DNA of 64,000 bases from Chlorogloea purpurea SAG 13.99 (GTDB taxonomy: Bacteria; Cyanobacteriota; Cyanobacteriia; Cyanobacteriales; Microcystaceae), in NCBI GenBank assembly GCA_016903695.1, contig JADQBB010000016.1, forward strand, positions 1 through 64,000, written 5' to 3'. The position numbers and the translations under genes were made by a program. Below, piece after piece: positions 1 through 8,780 of this stretch (positions within the stretch are counted from its first letter, which is position 1; each line of letters starts with the position of its first letter). Under the pieces are notes generated by a model. The model was not told where the DNA came from. It searched no databases and saw nothing but the letters and a program-made list of their open reading frames with translations.

Positions 1-1
1 C

Positions 2-235
2 GTCACCGGATTATGGATGAGTGCTGTAGGAGTAGTGGGCCTCGCTGTTAACCTCCGCGCTTATGACTTCGTATCCCAAGAATTAAGAGCGGCAGAAGAC
101 CCCGAATTCGAGACTTTCTACACCAAAAATATTCTACTCAATGAAGGTTTGAGAGCTTGGATGGCTCCTCTAGACCAACCCCACGAACAATTCACATTCC
201 CTGAGGAGGTTCTGCCCCGTGGTAACGCTCTCTAA
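2..235 (+). CDS. psbD: Photosystem II D2 protein, C-terminal part (gene enters from the left edge)
   Basis: This is the 3' end of psbD. It encodes the last 77 or so residues of D2, the reaction-centre partner of D1 in the thylakoid membrane. The frame is open from the first codon of the window ([10 protein letters not shown]) and ends PRGNAL, which is the conserved end of D2. The visible part covers the last membrane helix region and the stromal/lumenal tail around [12 protein letters not shown]. The start lies outside the window. The stop codon falls inside the first codons of psbC, so the two genes form the usual psbDC operon with a 17-nt overlap. Identification is by direct recognition of the conserved sequence. 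Confidence 0.97.
   Translation, partial: VTGLWMSAVGVVGLAVNLRAYDFVSQELRAAEDPEFETFYTKNILLNEGLRAWMAPLDQPHEQFTFPEEVLPRGNAL
203..221 (+). promoter_or_regulatory. Shine-Dalgarno site and GTG start of psbC within psbD
   Basis: GAGGAGG at 203-209 lies about nine bases upstream of the GTG at 219-221. It decides the psbC start in favour of GTG over the in-frame ATG at 237. The site is part of the psbD coding sequence, so psbC translation can be coupled to psbD. Confidence 0.75.
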
Positions 236-1601
236 TATGTCTGTTGCCAGCGGACGTGACCAAAGTTCTACTGGATTCGCTTGGTGGGCGGGTAATGCCC
301 GTCTGATCAACCTCTCCGGTAAACTGTTAGGCGCTCACGTCGCTCACGCTGGTTTGATCGTTTTCTGGGCCGGTGCGATGACACTGTTTGAAACCGCCCA
401 CTTCATCCCCGAAAAACCCATGTACGAACAGGGTTTAATCCTTCTTCCCCACTTGGCCACCCTCGGTTTCGGTGTTGGCCCCGGCGGTGAAGTCGTGGAT
501 ACTTTCCCCTTCTTCGTGGCTGGTGTTTTACACTTAATTTCCTCTGCAGTGTTAGGTTTCGGTGGTATCTACCACGCCCTCAGAGGCCCGGAAACATTAG
601 AAGAGTATTCCAGCTTCTTCGGTTATGACTGGAAAGACAAAAACCAGATGACCAACATCATCGGTTATCACCTCATCCTTTTAGGTTTCGGTGCCTTACT
701 ATTGGTGTTTAAAGCCATGTTCTTCGGCGGCGTTTACGATACCTGGGCCCCAGGTGGCGGTGACGTGCGCGTGATCACCAACCCCACTTTAAACCCAGCC
801 GTTATCTTCGGTTATCTACTGAAGGCTCCTTTCGGTGGCGAAGGTTGGATCATCAGCGTCAACAACATGGAAGACATCATCGGCGGTCATATCTGGATCG
901 GTCTGATCTGTATCGCTGGCGGCATCTGGCACATCCTCACCAAGCCTTTCGCTTGGGCGCGTCGTGCTTTTGTTTGGTCTGGTGAAGCTTATCTTTCCTA
1001 CAGCTTAGGCGCTCTTTCCCTGATGGGCTTTATCGCTTCTATCTACGTATGGTTCAATAACACCGCTTACCCCAGCGAGTTTTACGGCCCTACCGGTATG
1101 GAAGCTTCTCAGTCTCAAGCTTTTACTTTCTTGGTACGTGACCAACGCTTAGGCGCTAACGTGGCTTCCGCTCAAGGCCCCACCGGCTTAGGTAAATACC
1201 TGATGCGCTCTCCTACCGGTGAGATCATCTTCGGTGGTGAAACCATGCGTTTCTGGGATTTCCGCGGCCCCTGGTTAGAACCCCTCCGCGGCCCTAATGG
1301 TCTCGACCTCGACAAAATCAGAAATGATGTTCAACCCTGGCAAGTACGTCGCGCCGCCGAGTACATGACTCACGCGCCTTTAGGTTCCTTGAACTCCGTG
1401 GGTGGGGTTATTACAGATGTTAACTCGTTTAACTATGTATCTCCCCGCGCTTGGTTGGCTACTTCCCACTTTACTCTCGGCTTCTTCTTCCTCATCGGAC
1501 ACCTCTGGCACGCTGGACGCGCTCGTGCTGCTGCTGCTGGTTTCGAGAAAGGGATCGATCGTGAGACCGAGCCGGTATTGGCAATGCCCGACCTAGACTA
1601 G
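219..1601 (+). CDS. psbC: Photosystem II CP43 chlorophyll-binding antenna protein
   Basis: CP43 is the 460-aa inner antenna protein of photosystem II. It has six membrane helices, binds chlorophyll a and supplies ligands to the oxygen-evolving cluster. The start is GTG at 219, preceded by a strong GGAGG at 205-209 inside psbD. This matches the GTG start known for psbC. The large lumenal loop contains GGETMRFWD; Glu341 and Arg344 here correspond to Glu354 and Arg357 of the standard numbering, a Mn ligand and a second-sphere residue. The C-terminus is [10 protein letters not shown]. It is co-transcribed with psbD and followed by a strong hairpin terminator. A decayed copy of its 3' end lies about 1 kb downstream. 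Confidence 0.98.
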   Translation: MVTLSNMSVASGRDQSSTGFAWWAGNARLINLSGKLLGAHVAHAGLIVFWAGAMTLFETAHFIPEKPMYEQGLILLPHLATLGFGVGPGGEVVDTFPFFVAGVLHLISSAVLGFGGIYHALRGPETLEEYSSFFGYDWKDKNQMTNIIGYHLILLGFGALLLVFKAMFFGGVYDTWAPGGGDVRVITNPTLNPAVIFGYLLKAPFGGEGWIISVNNMEDIIGGHIWIGLICIAGGIWHILTKPFAWARRAFVWSGEAYLSYSLGALSLMGFIASIYVWFNNTAYPSEFYGPTGMEASQSQAFTFLVRDQRLGANVASAQGPTGLGKYLMRSPTGEIIFGGETMRFWDFRGPWLEPLRGPNGLDLDKIRNDVQPWQVRRAAEYMTHAPLGSLNSVGGVITDVNSFNYVSPRAWLATSHFTLGFFFLIGHLWHAGRARAAAAGFEKGIDRETEPVLAMPDLD

Positions 1602-1619
1602 TTCTAGATTCGGACGGAG

Positions 1620-1651
1620 AAGACTCTCGTAAAAATTACGAGAGTCTTTTT
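1620..1651 (+). terminator. Intrinsic terminator of psbDC
   Basis: A perfect 12-bp inverted repeat (AGACTCTCGTAA at 1621-1632 and its complement at 1636-1647) encloses an AAA loop and is followed by a T run. It sits 20 bases after the psbC stop and separates psbC from the convergent FkbM-type gene. Confidence 0.9.
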
Positions 1652-1656
1652 ATGTT

Positions 1657-2439
1657 TTAAATCCAAAAAGGTTCCGTGACAGACCGTTTGTTTACATAAA
1701 TAACCGTGGGGGGAGTCCAAGCGATCATCGCATAATCAACATCTTTCATTAAATGGGCAATGGGAGAATTGATTAATTGGTGGATGTCATCATTTAATTC
1801 TTCAACTAAAACTAATTCTGGTCTGTATTTATCCCAATTATTAGATTTTAAAACTTCTAAATCGTGACCTTCTACATCTACTGATAAAAAGCTAATTTCT
1901 TGATTTGCGGGTAAATATTTGTCAAGAATACTATCTAACCTCATAGTTTTTAATTTGATTTCATTAGGCTGACGTTTTCCTTCTTGAACATATTTTTTTA
2001 CCAAATCTTCTGATAAAGTGTTGAGGGCAGATTTACCCCAAGAATAAAACACTAGTTCTTTTTCTTCATCTGAAACTGCTAGGTGTAGATTGATGTCTTG
2101 AGGTCTTTTGCTATCGAATAGCTCTTTTGTTTGCGGATTGGCATCTATATTAATCCCTCTCCATCCTTTTTTATAAAACCAATACGTATTGGATATATTA
2201 ATGGGATGGAAGGAACCAACATCTACATAAAAGCCATTTTTAGGATATTTACAGTTAAGATATTTCCAAGCTTTACGATTAAAATACCACTGCACAAAAG
2301 CATCTTCACCAGAATAGCTAAAAAATTCTCTAACTTCATTTTCTACTATTTTAAGTCCTCGTTTATTCAATAATGAACGAATGTTATTTTTGAAATTAGA
2401 TGTAATTAGTTGTTTCATAAAATTAAATTTTGTTGCCAT
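1657..2439 (-). CDS. FkbM family methyltransferase
   Basis: This is a 260-aa protein of the FkbM-type S-adenosylmethionine-dependent methyltransferases, which O-methylate sugars, glycans and small molecules. The family signature is visible: a glycine-poor motif I region GFYVDVGSFHP near residue 87, the acidic strand GINIDANPQ, and the characteristic SVDVEGHDLEVL near residue 188. The sugar substrate cannot be read from sequence. The gene is clearly richer in A+T than its neighbours. It lies alone between psbC and a relic of the psbC 3' end, convergent to psbC, which suggests acquisition by transfer. ATG at 2439 gives full family length; a second ATG seven codons in is an alternative start. 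Confidence 0.85.
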   Translation of the reverse strand: MATKFNFMKQLITSNFKNNIRSLLNKRGLKIVENEVREFFSYSGEDAFVQWYFNRKAWKYLNCKYPKNGFYVDVGSFHPINISNTYWFYKKGWRGINIDANPQTKELFDSKRPQDINLHLAVSDEEKELVFYSWGKSALNTLSEDLVKKYVQEGKRQPNEIKLKTMRLDSILDKYLPANQEISFLSVDVEGHDLEVLKSNNWDKYRPELVLVEELNDDIHQLINSPIAHLMKDVDYAMIAWTPPTVIYVNKRSVTEPFWI

Positions 2440-2593
2440 ATAATACCTTTATTGTCTCTAATTAAAACCTGTAGTGGTTTTTAAGGATCTTGAAATTTTT
2501 ACTATGAAAATTTTAATGACTTTTTGATAATAAATCAATAATAATAAAATTTATTTGGCGATTTTTCCATCCTTTACTAAATCGATCCAGTAT

Positions 2594-2752
2594 CCATGCG
2601 CTTCTGGGATTCCCGCGTCCTTTGGTTAGAACCTCCCTACAGCCCTAACAGTCTTGACCTCGATACGCTAGATGCGCCGCCGCCGGTTTGAAGAAAGGGA
2701 TCGATCGTGAAACCGAGCCAGTATTAGCAATGCCCGACCTAGACCAGTTGTA
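2594..2752 (+). pseudogene. psbC: Decayed second copy of the psbC 3' end
   Basis: Two blocks match psbC in order. The first, at about 2594-2665, reads MRFWDSRVLWLEP and corresponds to psbC 1243-1314 ([13 protein letters not shown]). The second, at about 2673-2752, reads [20 protein letters not shown] and corresponds to psbC 1523-1601. About 210 bp between them are missing, and the blocks are in different frames. In the second block most differences are synonymous third-position changes, so the copy diverged while under selection. In the first block replacements dominate. There is no start codon region and no complete frame, so it is not expressed as CP43. A hairpin terminator follows at the same distance as in psbC. 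Confidence 0.85.
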
Positions 2753-2763
2753 GACCCGGCCGG

Positions 2764-2797
2764 AAAAACTCCTGTAATCCCTACGGGGGTTTTTTCG
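2764..2797 (+). terminator. Hairpin terminator after the psbC relic
   Basis: ACTCCTGTA at 2768-2776 pairs with TACGGGGGT at 2782-2790, allowing G-T pairs, and a run of six T follows. Its placement mirrors the psbC terminator. The 3' end of the convergent zinc-ribbon gene overlaps it. Confidence 0.65.
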
Positions 2798-3020
2798 TGC
2801 CTCTCGCTTTCCAAGTGCCCCCGTAACGGTAATAGGGATTATCGCCACTCAGGAGAGTCCAGCAATCGGGACACACCAAGCGCCATTTCTGGCTTTCATC
2901 CTGCTGGATTCTGTAACGAATATTTACAATAGCTTGACAATTATCACAAGGTTTCAATTGCATGGAGGAGTTTTTCTGTCTTTGATAGGTCAGGGTAGTC
3001 TGTAATGTCTTTAGCGTCAT
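2781..3020 (-). CDS. Small zinc-ribbon-like conserved hypothetical protein
   Basis: A 79-aa protein with two CxxC pairs, CDNC near residue 25 and CPDC near residue 50, about 25 residues apart. This is the arrangement of a small zinc ribbon. I do not recognise a named family; similar short zinc-ribbon proteins occur in cyanobacteria. The tail YYRYGGTWKARGTKKPP is basic. The start is uncertain. ATG at 3020 has a weak purine-rich stretch about 13 bases upstream, while ATG at 2963 (MQLKPCDNC) begins right at the conserved part and would give 60 aa. Its stop lies within the hairpin after the psbC relic. The role is unknown, perhaps nucleic-acid binding. Confidence 0.6.
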   Translation of the reverse strand: MTLKTLQTTLTYQRQKNSSMQLKPCDNCQAIVNIRYRIQQDESQKWRLVCPDCWTLLSGDNPYYRYGGTWKARGTKKPP

Positions 3021-3054
3021 CTAATTTTTTATTGAACTCTTCTGCTTCATGATT

Positions 3055-4377
3055 TTAATTAGAGCTTGAATTTTGGCTTAATATATTGTCGAGACTCAAC
3101 AACCAATGATAACAAGGCTCGTCTATGGGGGCGATTTCCCTGCGTTGTTGTGCTAGAGATTCTACATAAGCGGTTATCCAAGCAGTTGCCAGTTTTTCTT
3201 CATCGGTCGCACCTGTTAACAAAGAGCGTTGAAATTGTTCTTCAACCCATGTGTCAAAAGTTAATATTTCTATGGATATTCCGTACTGATTTTCTATTTC
3301 TTCACATCTAGCTTTTAGTTCATCTACTCTTTCAGGAGTAACGCTTGTCACAAAACCCGCCCTCTGTACTGCAGGATGAATTTCTAATTTTTCCGATAAC
3401 TCTTCAATCTCATCTCTTAAATAGGCTTTACCATATTTAGCATCCCAAGCTTCTACGATTTGTCTATTATTTAAAAGTTCTATATCCGCTATGTTTCCGT
3501 GTTTTTTATTCGCCGATCGCATCTGAGAAAGCTCTTTCAAAATTAGGTCGGAAAAAACTTCTTGTTCCTGCATCGCTTGCATTAAAGCGTGGATGGATAT
3601 TTCCATTAAGCGGGCGGCATAATTAGAGATTTCTATGTGACGGACGACGAAATTATAGACAAAGCTTTTATCGATAAGCTCTCTTTTTTTACATTCCTCT
3701 AGCTTAGCGATCGCAGAAATAGCTAACTTTTTAAAATTAGTAGCCTGATTTAACAGTTGTGAAAGAATATATTGTAAAGCTATAGCCGTTATAATTTCGT
3801 TTCTTTCTATAGCTTCTACTAAATTTATCCATTCTAACTTCGCCCCTCTCAGATTGGCTTTATATACTTTCGTATAGGGGTAATTTTCCGCTAGGCTACG
3901 TGTCATCATAAAACCATCGGCGTTAAGCGTCAACAATTCATATTCTCTCAATACCGGGGTGATGAATTGCTTATCCAGAGAACGCATGGAAACCCCCTCG
4001 CACCAAGAAAAATCTCTTGTACTGGAGCTACCTTTATGTAATCTAATACTTTGTTCGGGTTCGATCGACTTGACACATAGCTGTAGTATGCTCAAACCTA
4101 TCAACGCCCGCCCGACTTCACTCGTTACCGAATTAACCAGTTTATTCAAAATAAGTCTATGTTCTTGGGTTAACCTTGAAAAATCTATATTAGTGAAATT
4201 ATCCCTACAAAATAAAATCTGATTTTTCAGATAGCAGTTACCAAGTTGAGCAACTATCCTCTTATACCTTTCCTTGGCGGCGGTACTCATTACCCCTTCG
4301 CTAAATTCCTCTACTCCGCCCTCAGCTAGTATTAACTCACTTCTATCGCTATAGACTTTTAAATGTATCTCACTCAT
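3055..4377 (-). CDS. Unidentified 440-aa protein, candidate restriction endonuclease partner of the adjacent methyltransferase
   Basis: This protein is not recognised by sequence. It is largely helical and charged, has no signal peptide or membrane segment, and ends with a serine/asparagine tail. A segment around residues 325-400 (EELSEKLEIHPAVQRAG, then DTWVEEQF) looks like a folded C-terminal domain. I see no clear PD-ExK motif or Walker motif. The only functional clue is context. It starts seven bases after the stop of a DNA cytosine-5 methyltransferase on the same strand, and a type II restriction enzyme is often encoded in that position. With the methyltransferase frameshifted, an active nuclease would be dangerous, so this gene may be inactive or may have another role. 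Confidence 0.5.
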   Translation of the reverse strand: MSEIHLKVYSDRSELILAEGGVEEFSEGVMSTAAKERYKRIVAQLGNCYLKNQILFCRDNFTNIDFSRLTQEHRLILNKLVNSVTSEVGRALIGLSILQLCVKSIEPEQSIRLHKGSSSTRDFSWCEGVSMRSLDKQFITPVLREYELLTLNADGFMMTRSLAENYPYTKVYKANLRGAKLEWINLVEAIERNEIITAIALQYILSQLLNQATNFKKLAISAIAKLEECKKRELIDKSFVYNFVVRHIEISNYAARLMEISIHALMQAMQEQEVFSDLILKELSQMRSANKKHGNIADIELLNNRQIVEAWDAKYGKAYLRDEIEELSEKLEIHPAVQRAGFVTSVTPERVDELKARCEEIENQYGISIEILTFDTWVEEQFQRSLLTGATDEEKLATAWITAYVESLAQQRREIAPIDEPCYHWLLSLDNILSQNSSSN

Positions 4378-4384
4378 AATCTAG

Positions 4385-6366
4385 CTACAGTTTTTTACGA
4401 AGTTGGACACTTTGAGGCTTTAACGTCGGAAACACATAAGGGATTAAATATTCGTCTCTCGGTATCTGAGGGTTAGTGTTATGACTTCTCACCTCATAAC
4501 CTATATCTTTTAAGGATTGAAGGTACTCTAATACATCCCCTTTATTAACCCCCCAAAGTTCCGCAAACTCTTTTGTTGTCAGTTGGGTAGAAGTGGCGAT
4601 ACCTCTGACAACAAGTTGAACAATTCGCCAGAAAGAACTTACTTCCGATGAAAGATTAAAAATCAAACTTGATGTAATGCGCGACTTATACTGATAATAG
4701 CCCGATAGTTGTACTAAATCCACTTTACCAGTTAATTCATATAGCTTTTCTTCAAAAAATTTCCATAAAGAAGTTAATAAGTAGGGATCTAATTGTTTAG
4801 CGCATAGCTTAACCATTTTTGTCTTGAGGCACCAGTCTTCATATCCATGACAAGGATAAATATCTATACAAAATTTATATTCATCTTCTTCATTATTTTC
4901 TGTACTGGCGGCAATATCCCAAAACTTACTATTTAATTGATAATTCAAGCCAACTTTCAGACAGTTGGAACTAATAGTCTGTGTCCAAGCAAAGTTTTTT
5001 AGTGATAAAAATCTAACGGAATCAATTAAAGATTCTGTTTCTGATTCTCGGTCTAGCCTTGCCAGTTTTCCGGCGTTGCATAGTTCTTTAATTGCTACTT
5101 GAGCTTTTTGATGATAAATTTTCGTCAGGTCTTTTTTACGTTGCCTAAAACTTAAATTTTTAGTTTCAGGCAGATAAGGAATATTAAAAGGTAAATTTAT
5201 CCCGATAACTTGCTCCAATATACTGAGGGCTAAAATTCTTCCTAATTGAGGGGGGACGGAATTACCTATCTGTTCGATCGCTACCTGTTTATTACCTACT
5301 ATTTCGTAATCATCGGGGATAGTTTGTAAGCGCTTCAACTCCGCGAGGGAAAATTTCCGGTTTTCCCAACTGAAAGGCCCGGTATATTGCCCCCCCTGCG
5401 CTTTTATCGTTCGTACCGGTGTATCGGGATCTGCTTTATAGAGATAGTCGGAAAATTTAGACCTCCAACTGAAAATAGGATTGGGATAACCCATCTCTCT
5501 CGTATAAAAACTGTAGTTAAGCCCCGGGGGAATATCTTTGAGTAAATAACCGAACCTACCTCCTAAACCGATTTCCACCTCTGAAATATCGGCACCTTTA
5601 ACAGCTTCCGTCGCTGTGTAATAAGGCCGCCCGTCGAGGGAGTCAAAACCGTGAGTGGGATAGGGAAATAAATATTTCCCCCCTTTCGAGCCAACGATAA
5701 ACAAACGCTCCCGATGCTGGGGAACCCCGTAATCAGCCGCATCTAAAACACGGTAATGAATACTGTAGCCCGCATCTCGAAACGCCTCTTGAATCTCCTG
5801 CCAAGCTTTCCCCCGTTAGCCCCGGTGATTCCATAAACATTCTCGAATAAAAAACCTTTGGGTTGAAGTAGCTTGAGAATACGAATGTATTCTTGAAATA
5901 GGGTTCCCCTACTATCCGTGATTCCCGATACACCCGCCGCCCTCCTTCCCGCAGCGGAAAAAGTTTGGCAGGGTGGCCCGCCAATAATGAAATCTATTTT
6001 TAAATCGGGTTCGGGTAAATAGTTTTTTATATCTGTAGCGATTGGCAGAGAGCCTTCTAGCCACTTTCTGCGCCCTGAATTTTTCTCTAGAGTTTGAATA
6101 TATTTACTCTCTACTTCGATCATCTGAACTATATCGAAGCCGGAATCGTGAAAAGCAATATCTAAACCGCCACCACCAGAAAATAAGCTGATGGTTTTCA
6201 GCCGGGGTATGCCCTGCCCCTCCAACCAAAGGCGGAGAGCTTGACCGAATCTGTCGGGCCATGCCGTCTCTGTTTTAACCCCTAAAGTATTTAATATCTC
6301 TTGAAACCATCGTTGATTGATAGTGTCGTTTTCAGGTAGTTCGAGAGAGAGAGATAATTGTTGCAT
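4385..6366 (-). pseudogene. DNA (cytosine-5-)-methyltransferase, split by a frameshift
   Basis: Two frames together encode one C5 DNA methyltransferase of about 660 residues. The N-terminal part (6366 down to about 5808) has motif I (SLFSGGGGLD), the catalytic motif IV (GGPPCQTFSAAGRR) and motif VI (FLFENVYGITG). It then runs out of frame to a stop at 5743. The other frame continues the protein as AWQEIQEAFRDAGY, motif VIII (QHRERLFIVG), motif IX (LQTIPDDY) and motif X (QIGNSVPPQLG). It ends with a C-terminal extension of about 240 residues that contains a possible winged-helix segment (ELWGVNKGDVLEYL). One base is missing near 5808. The site reads G GGA AAG, a classical -1 slippery heptamer in the right phase, so recoding is a formal alternative to mutation. 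The target sequence is unknown. Confidence 0.85.
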
Positions 6367-6395
6367 TGATTAATATGACAGAAAATAATCGAGGT

Positions 6396-6503
6396 TCACA
6401 CGTAGAGATCGACTTCGGCTAAACTGGCGTTATCGAAGTCGGCACCGTTCATATTACAGTTTAATAACTCTTCAAAGGTAATTGTTAGCGAATCCCTCGT
6501 CAT
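6396..6503 (-). other. Possible 35-codon ORF or relic upstream of the methyltransferase
   Basis: ATG at 6503 opens a frame that ends NMNGADFDNASLAEVDLYV at 6396. The ADFDNASLAEVDL stretch resembles pentapeptide-repeat periodicity (A[D/N]LXX), so this may be the tail of a lost pentapeptide protein. It lies 30 bases before the methyltransferase start. It could also be chance. I see nothing else in 6367-6643. Confidence 0.25.
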
Positions 6504-6643
6504 AGTTCCTGTTTTCTCGATCGTGCCTCGATAATATTTTACTGGACTTTTCGCAACCGCTATAGCAGTGCGATCGCAGTATAGCTTCCATCTCATTATC
6601 ATACGAGCCATCGAGGTTTTTCCAGTTATGGCGAACAATTTTT

Positions 6644-8422
6644 TCAGAAGCGCAGACGCAAGAAAAGGGAAAAACTGAGCGCCTGTTCCCTAGAACCGTT
6701 CTCATCCTCCTTGATAGCTATTAAAGGAACCCCCCAATCGAGTCTAGCAACGATCGCCTCTTGATACTGCCACTGCAAGCCCAAACCGAGAGAGGCTAGG
6801 GTATTTTGTGACGGGGAGTTGAAAGAGGCGACGGGTGCGTTCCAACCCACGCCGAAATCGAAAAAAGGAACGAGTTGTAACACCATCCGGGGTTCATTCT
6901 GCCGGAACAGAGCGATCTGTGCCTCGGTGTTGATCACCAAACCGTTATCATCCAGTACCGTATTGGGCACGTAACCCCTGACGCTACCGAATCCACCCAG
7001 GGCAAATTTTTCAATAGGAAGGAGGTTCTGGGAACTTAATTGTAAATCGCCGCGGACAAAAAACAGCGTATCCGGGGCCAAGGCCCTTACCCACTGCGCC
7101 TGGCCCCGCCACAGGAAATAGTCACTGCTTGGGACTACTTCATCGGGGGTGACACTTTCCGCTTGCGTAGTTCCGAAGGCATCGACACCAACGTCAAAGG
7201 AAGAACGTAGGGCTATCACCGAGACGGCATCTCGCTGGAACCACTCTTGGAAAAAGCGCAGCGTGGTGGTGTTGGTCTCGCCGTTATTGTTGGCTCCCGG
7301 AGATAGGGGATAACCGAATCCATCGATGCTATCGAAACTGAGTTGGCGATCAATCGTCACCCCCAGCGCCAATTCCTCTTGCGGTTTTTGTATGAAGGGC
7401 TGGCGTAGGATCAACTTGTACTGGGAATAATCCGATCGTATATTGAATTTATCCAGTGGCTTCGTAATAATGCGACTGTTGACGGTGCGATAATAAAATC
7501 TGAAAGTACCGTTACGGGCGTTGAAAGGAATTTCGTAAAAAGCATCTATCTCATCGCTACCGTCGGTACTACGGTAGTCGAGGGAAAAACTATCGCCCCA
7601 CCCCGACACATTAGCCTCGGTGATTCCCAAACCCCTTTCCACCTCGCCGATACTGACGGCACGATAGTTATTGAGATAGGTGCGGGCGTTGAAAGTCGGT
7701 TCGGTGGCGTACTGGACTTTTAAAATACTCTTACCCGGTGCGGAACCGTCGGTTAACTCCGCAGAAATACGGGAGATTAACGGGTTAAGTTGCAGGAGTT
7801 GTAACGCCTCTTGGATGCGGTTAACGTTAAGCGGTTCTTCCACGGCCACGGCTATACGGGAACGCACGTAACCTGGATTCAGTCGGGACGAAGTGAAGGG
7901 GGCCACCTCCAAAGATTCTAATTCTCCCTCGATCACTCTAATCTCTACCGGGCCCCGGCCACTGCTTTGGGTTTCCGGGGGTAGAACCACGAAAGCCCCC
8001 GAGGTACTGTAGCCCGCATCGGCATAACGTTGGACTACTTTCGAGGCAACTTCCAATAATTGAGCTAGAGAAAGAGGGCGATTCAATAAATCGGCGGTGT
8101 AAGCGGCTTGTAATTCCATTTCGCTGAATACCTTATTCCCCTTGAAAATAAAGCGCGTTACCGTGATGTTCTCAAAAGGGGGGGCTTGGAGGGGTGTGAT
8201 GGGCGGCGGTGAGGGAAGTAATTCTTCCTTTGAAGGTGTGACCGGTAGGGGGGTTGTGGGAAGAGTAGGGGCGGGAGTTGTGGGCACTATGTCCCGCAAG
8301 TTGGGCGGTATCGCCGTGGGACGATCGAGTCGGGTTTGGGCGTGACAGTTATTTTTAATAAAAATAATCGTAGCAGTTAAAATAAGCGCACAGAAACCCG
8401 ATATTTTAAAAATTTTCATCAT
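6644..8422 (-). CDS. TpsB-type outer-membrane transporter (ShlB/FhaC/HecB family)
   Basis: This 592-aa outer-membrane protein is the transporter half of a two-partner secretion system. It opens with a signal peptide (FCALILTATIIFIKNN then CHAQ) and a proline-rich linker. A POTRA domain follows near residues 80-170 (ITVTRFIFKGNKVFSE, RYADAGYSTSGAFV, VIEGELESLEV). The 16-strand ShlB-type barrel takes up the rest and includes the conserved VRGY loop (GGFGSVRGYVPN near residue 475) that lines the pore. It ends in aromatic LRLRF, the usual barrel end signal. The gene is divergent from the TpsA-CHAT gene, its obvious substrate. The intergenic region carries a palindrome and a 7-bp tandem repeat that could control both genes. 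Confidence 0.93.
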   Translation of the reverse strand: MMKIFKISGFCALILTATIIFIKNNCHAQTRLDRPTAIPPNLRDIVPTTPAPTLPTTPLPVTPSKEELLPSPPPITPLQAPPFENITVTRFIFKGNKVFSEMELQAAYTADLLNRPLSLAQLLEVASKVVQRYADAGYSTSGAFVVLPPETQSSGRGPVEIRVIEGELESLEVAPFTSSRLNPGYVRSRIAVAVEEPLNVNRIQEALQLLQLNPLISRISAELTDGSAPGKSILKVQYATEPTFNARTYLNNYRAVSIGEVERGLGITEANVSGWGDSFSLDYRSTDGSDEIDAFYEIPFNARNGTFRFYYRTVNSRIITKPLDKFNIRSDYSQYKLILRQPFIQKPQEELALGVTIDRQLSFDSIDGFGYPLSPGANNNGETNTTTLRFFQEWFQRDAVSVIALRSSFDVGVDAFGTTQAESVTPDEVVPSSDYFLWRGQAQWVRALAPDTLFFVRGDLQLSSQNLLPIEKFALGGFGSVRGYVPNTVLDDNGLVINTEAQIALFRQNEPRMVLQLVPFFDFGVGWNAPVASFNSPSQNTLASLGLGLQWQYQEAIVARLDWGVPLIAIKEDENGSREQALSFSLFLRLRF

Positions 8423-8600
8423 CCACCCTTCAAGAAGGCTTTCAATTTAGAATTCGTAGATTTTAACTACTATCAGCACAGTGGCGGTTAAAATCTTTTT
8501 CAGAGTATCATTATTGATTTTTAATTTTTTGTCAAGTATTTTTTATCCTAGGGTATTATACTAAAATATAGCCAGTAAAGATTTCCGAAAGTGAGGATTA

Positions 8601-8628
8601 CTTATTAGACAAACCCTTGTCTAATAAG
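8601..8628. promoter_or_regulatory. Perfect palindrome in the tpsB/tpsA divergent region
   Basis: CTTATTAGACAA at 8601-8612 and its exact complement at 8617-8628 flank a 4-nt ACCC loop. No T run follows, so it is a poor terminator. Its place between divergent genes, directly abutting the tandem repeat, fits an operator or a hairpin in the 5' leader of the TpsA mRNA. Confidence 0.6.
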
Positions 8629-8724
8629 TGTTCTGTGTTCTGTGTTCTGTGTTCTGTGTTCTGTGTTCTGTGTTCTGTGTTCTGTGTTCTGTGTTCTGTG
8701 TTCTGTGTTCTGTGTTCTGTGTTC
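8628..8724. repeat. Heptanucleotide tandem repeat, about 14 copies of TTCTGTG
   Basis: Thirteen exact consecutive TTCTGTG units run from 8631 to 8721, with partial units on both sides. The array ends 56 bases before the TpsA-CHAT start. Seven is neither a multiple of three nor close to a helical turn, so a change in copy number would rotate and shift promoter elements. Short tandem heptamers of this kind are known in cyanobacteria. The remaining part of the 8423-8780 gap shows no gene. Confidence 0.95.
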
Positions 8725-8780
8725 GCATTGTTGTACTAATAAATTATCAATAAAATATTACAAGCTTTTAAGTATTGTAA

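Noticed and set aside
8628-8724. CRISPR-like array
   Set aside because: Units are seven bases and directly adjacent with no spacers, so this is a simple tandem repeat. No cas genes are in the window.
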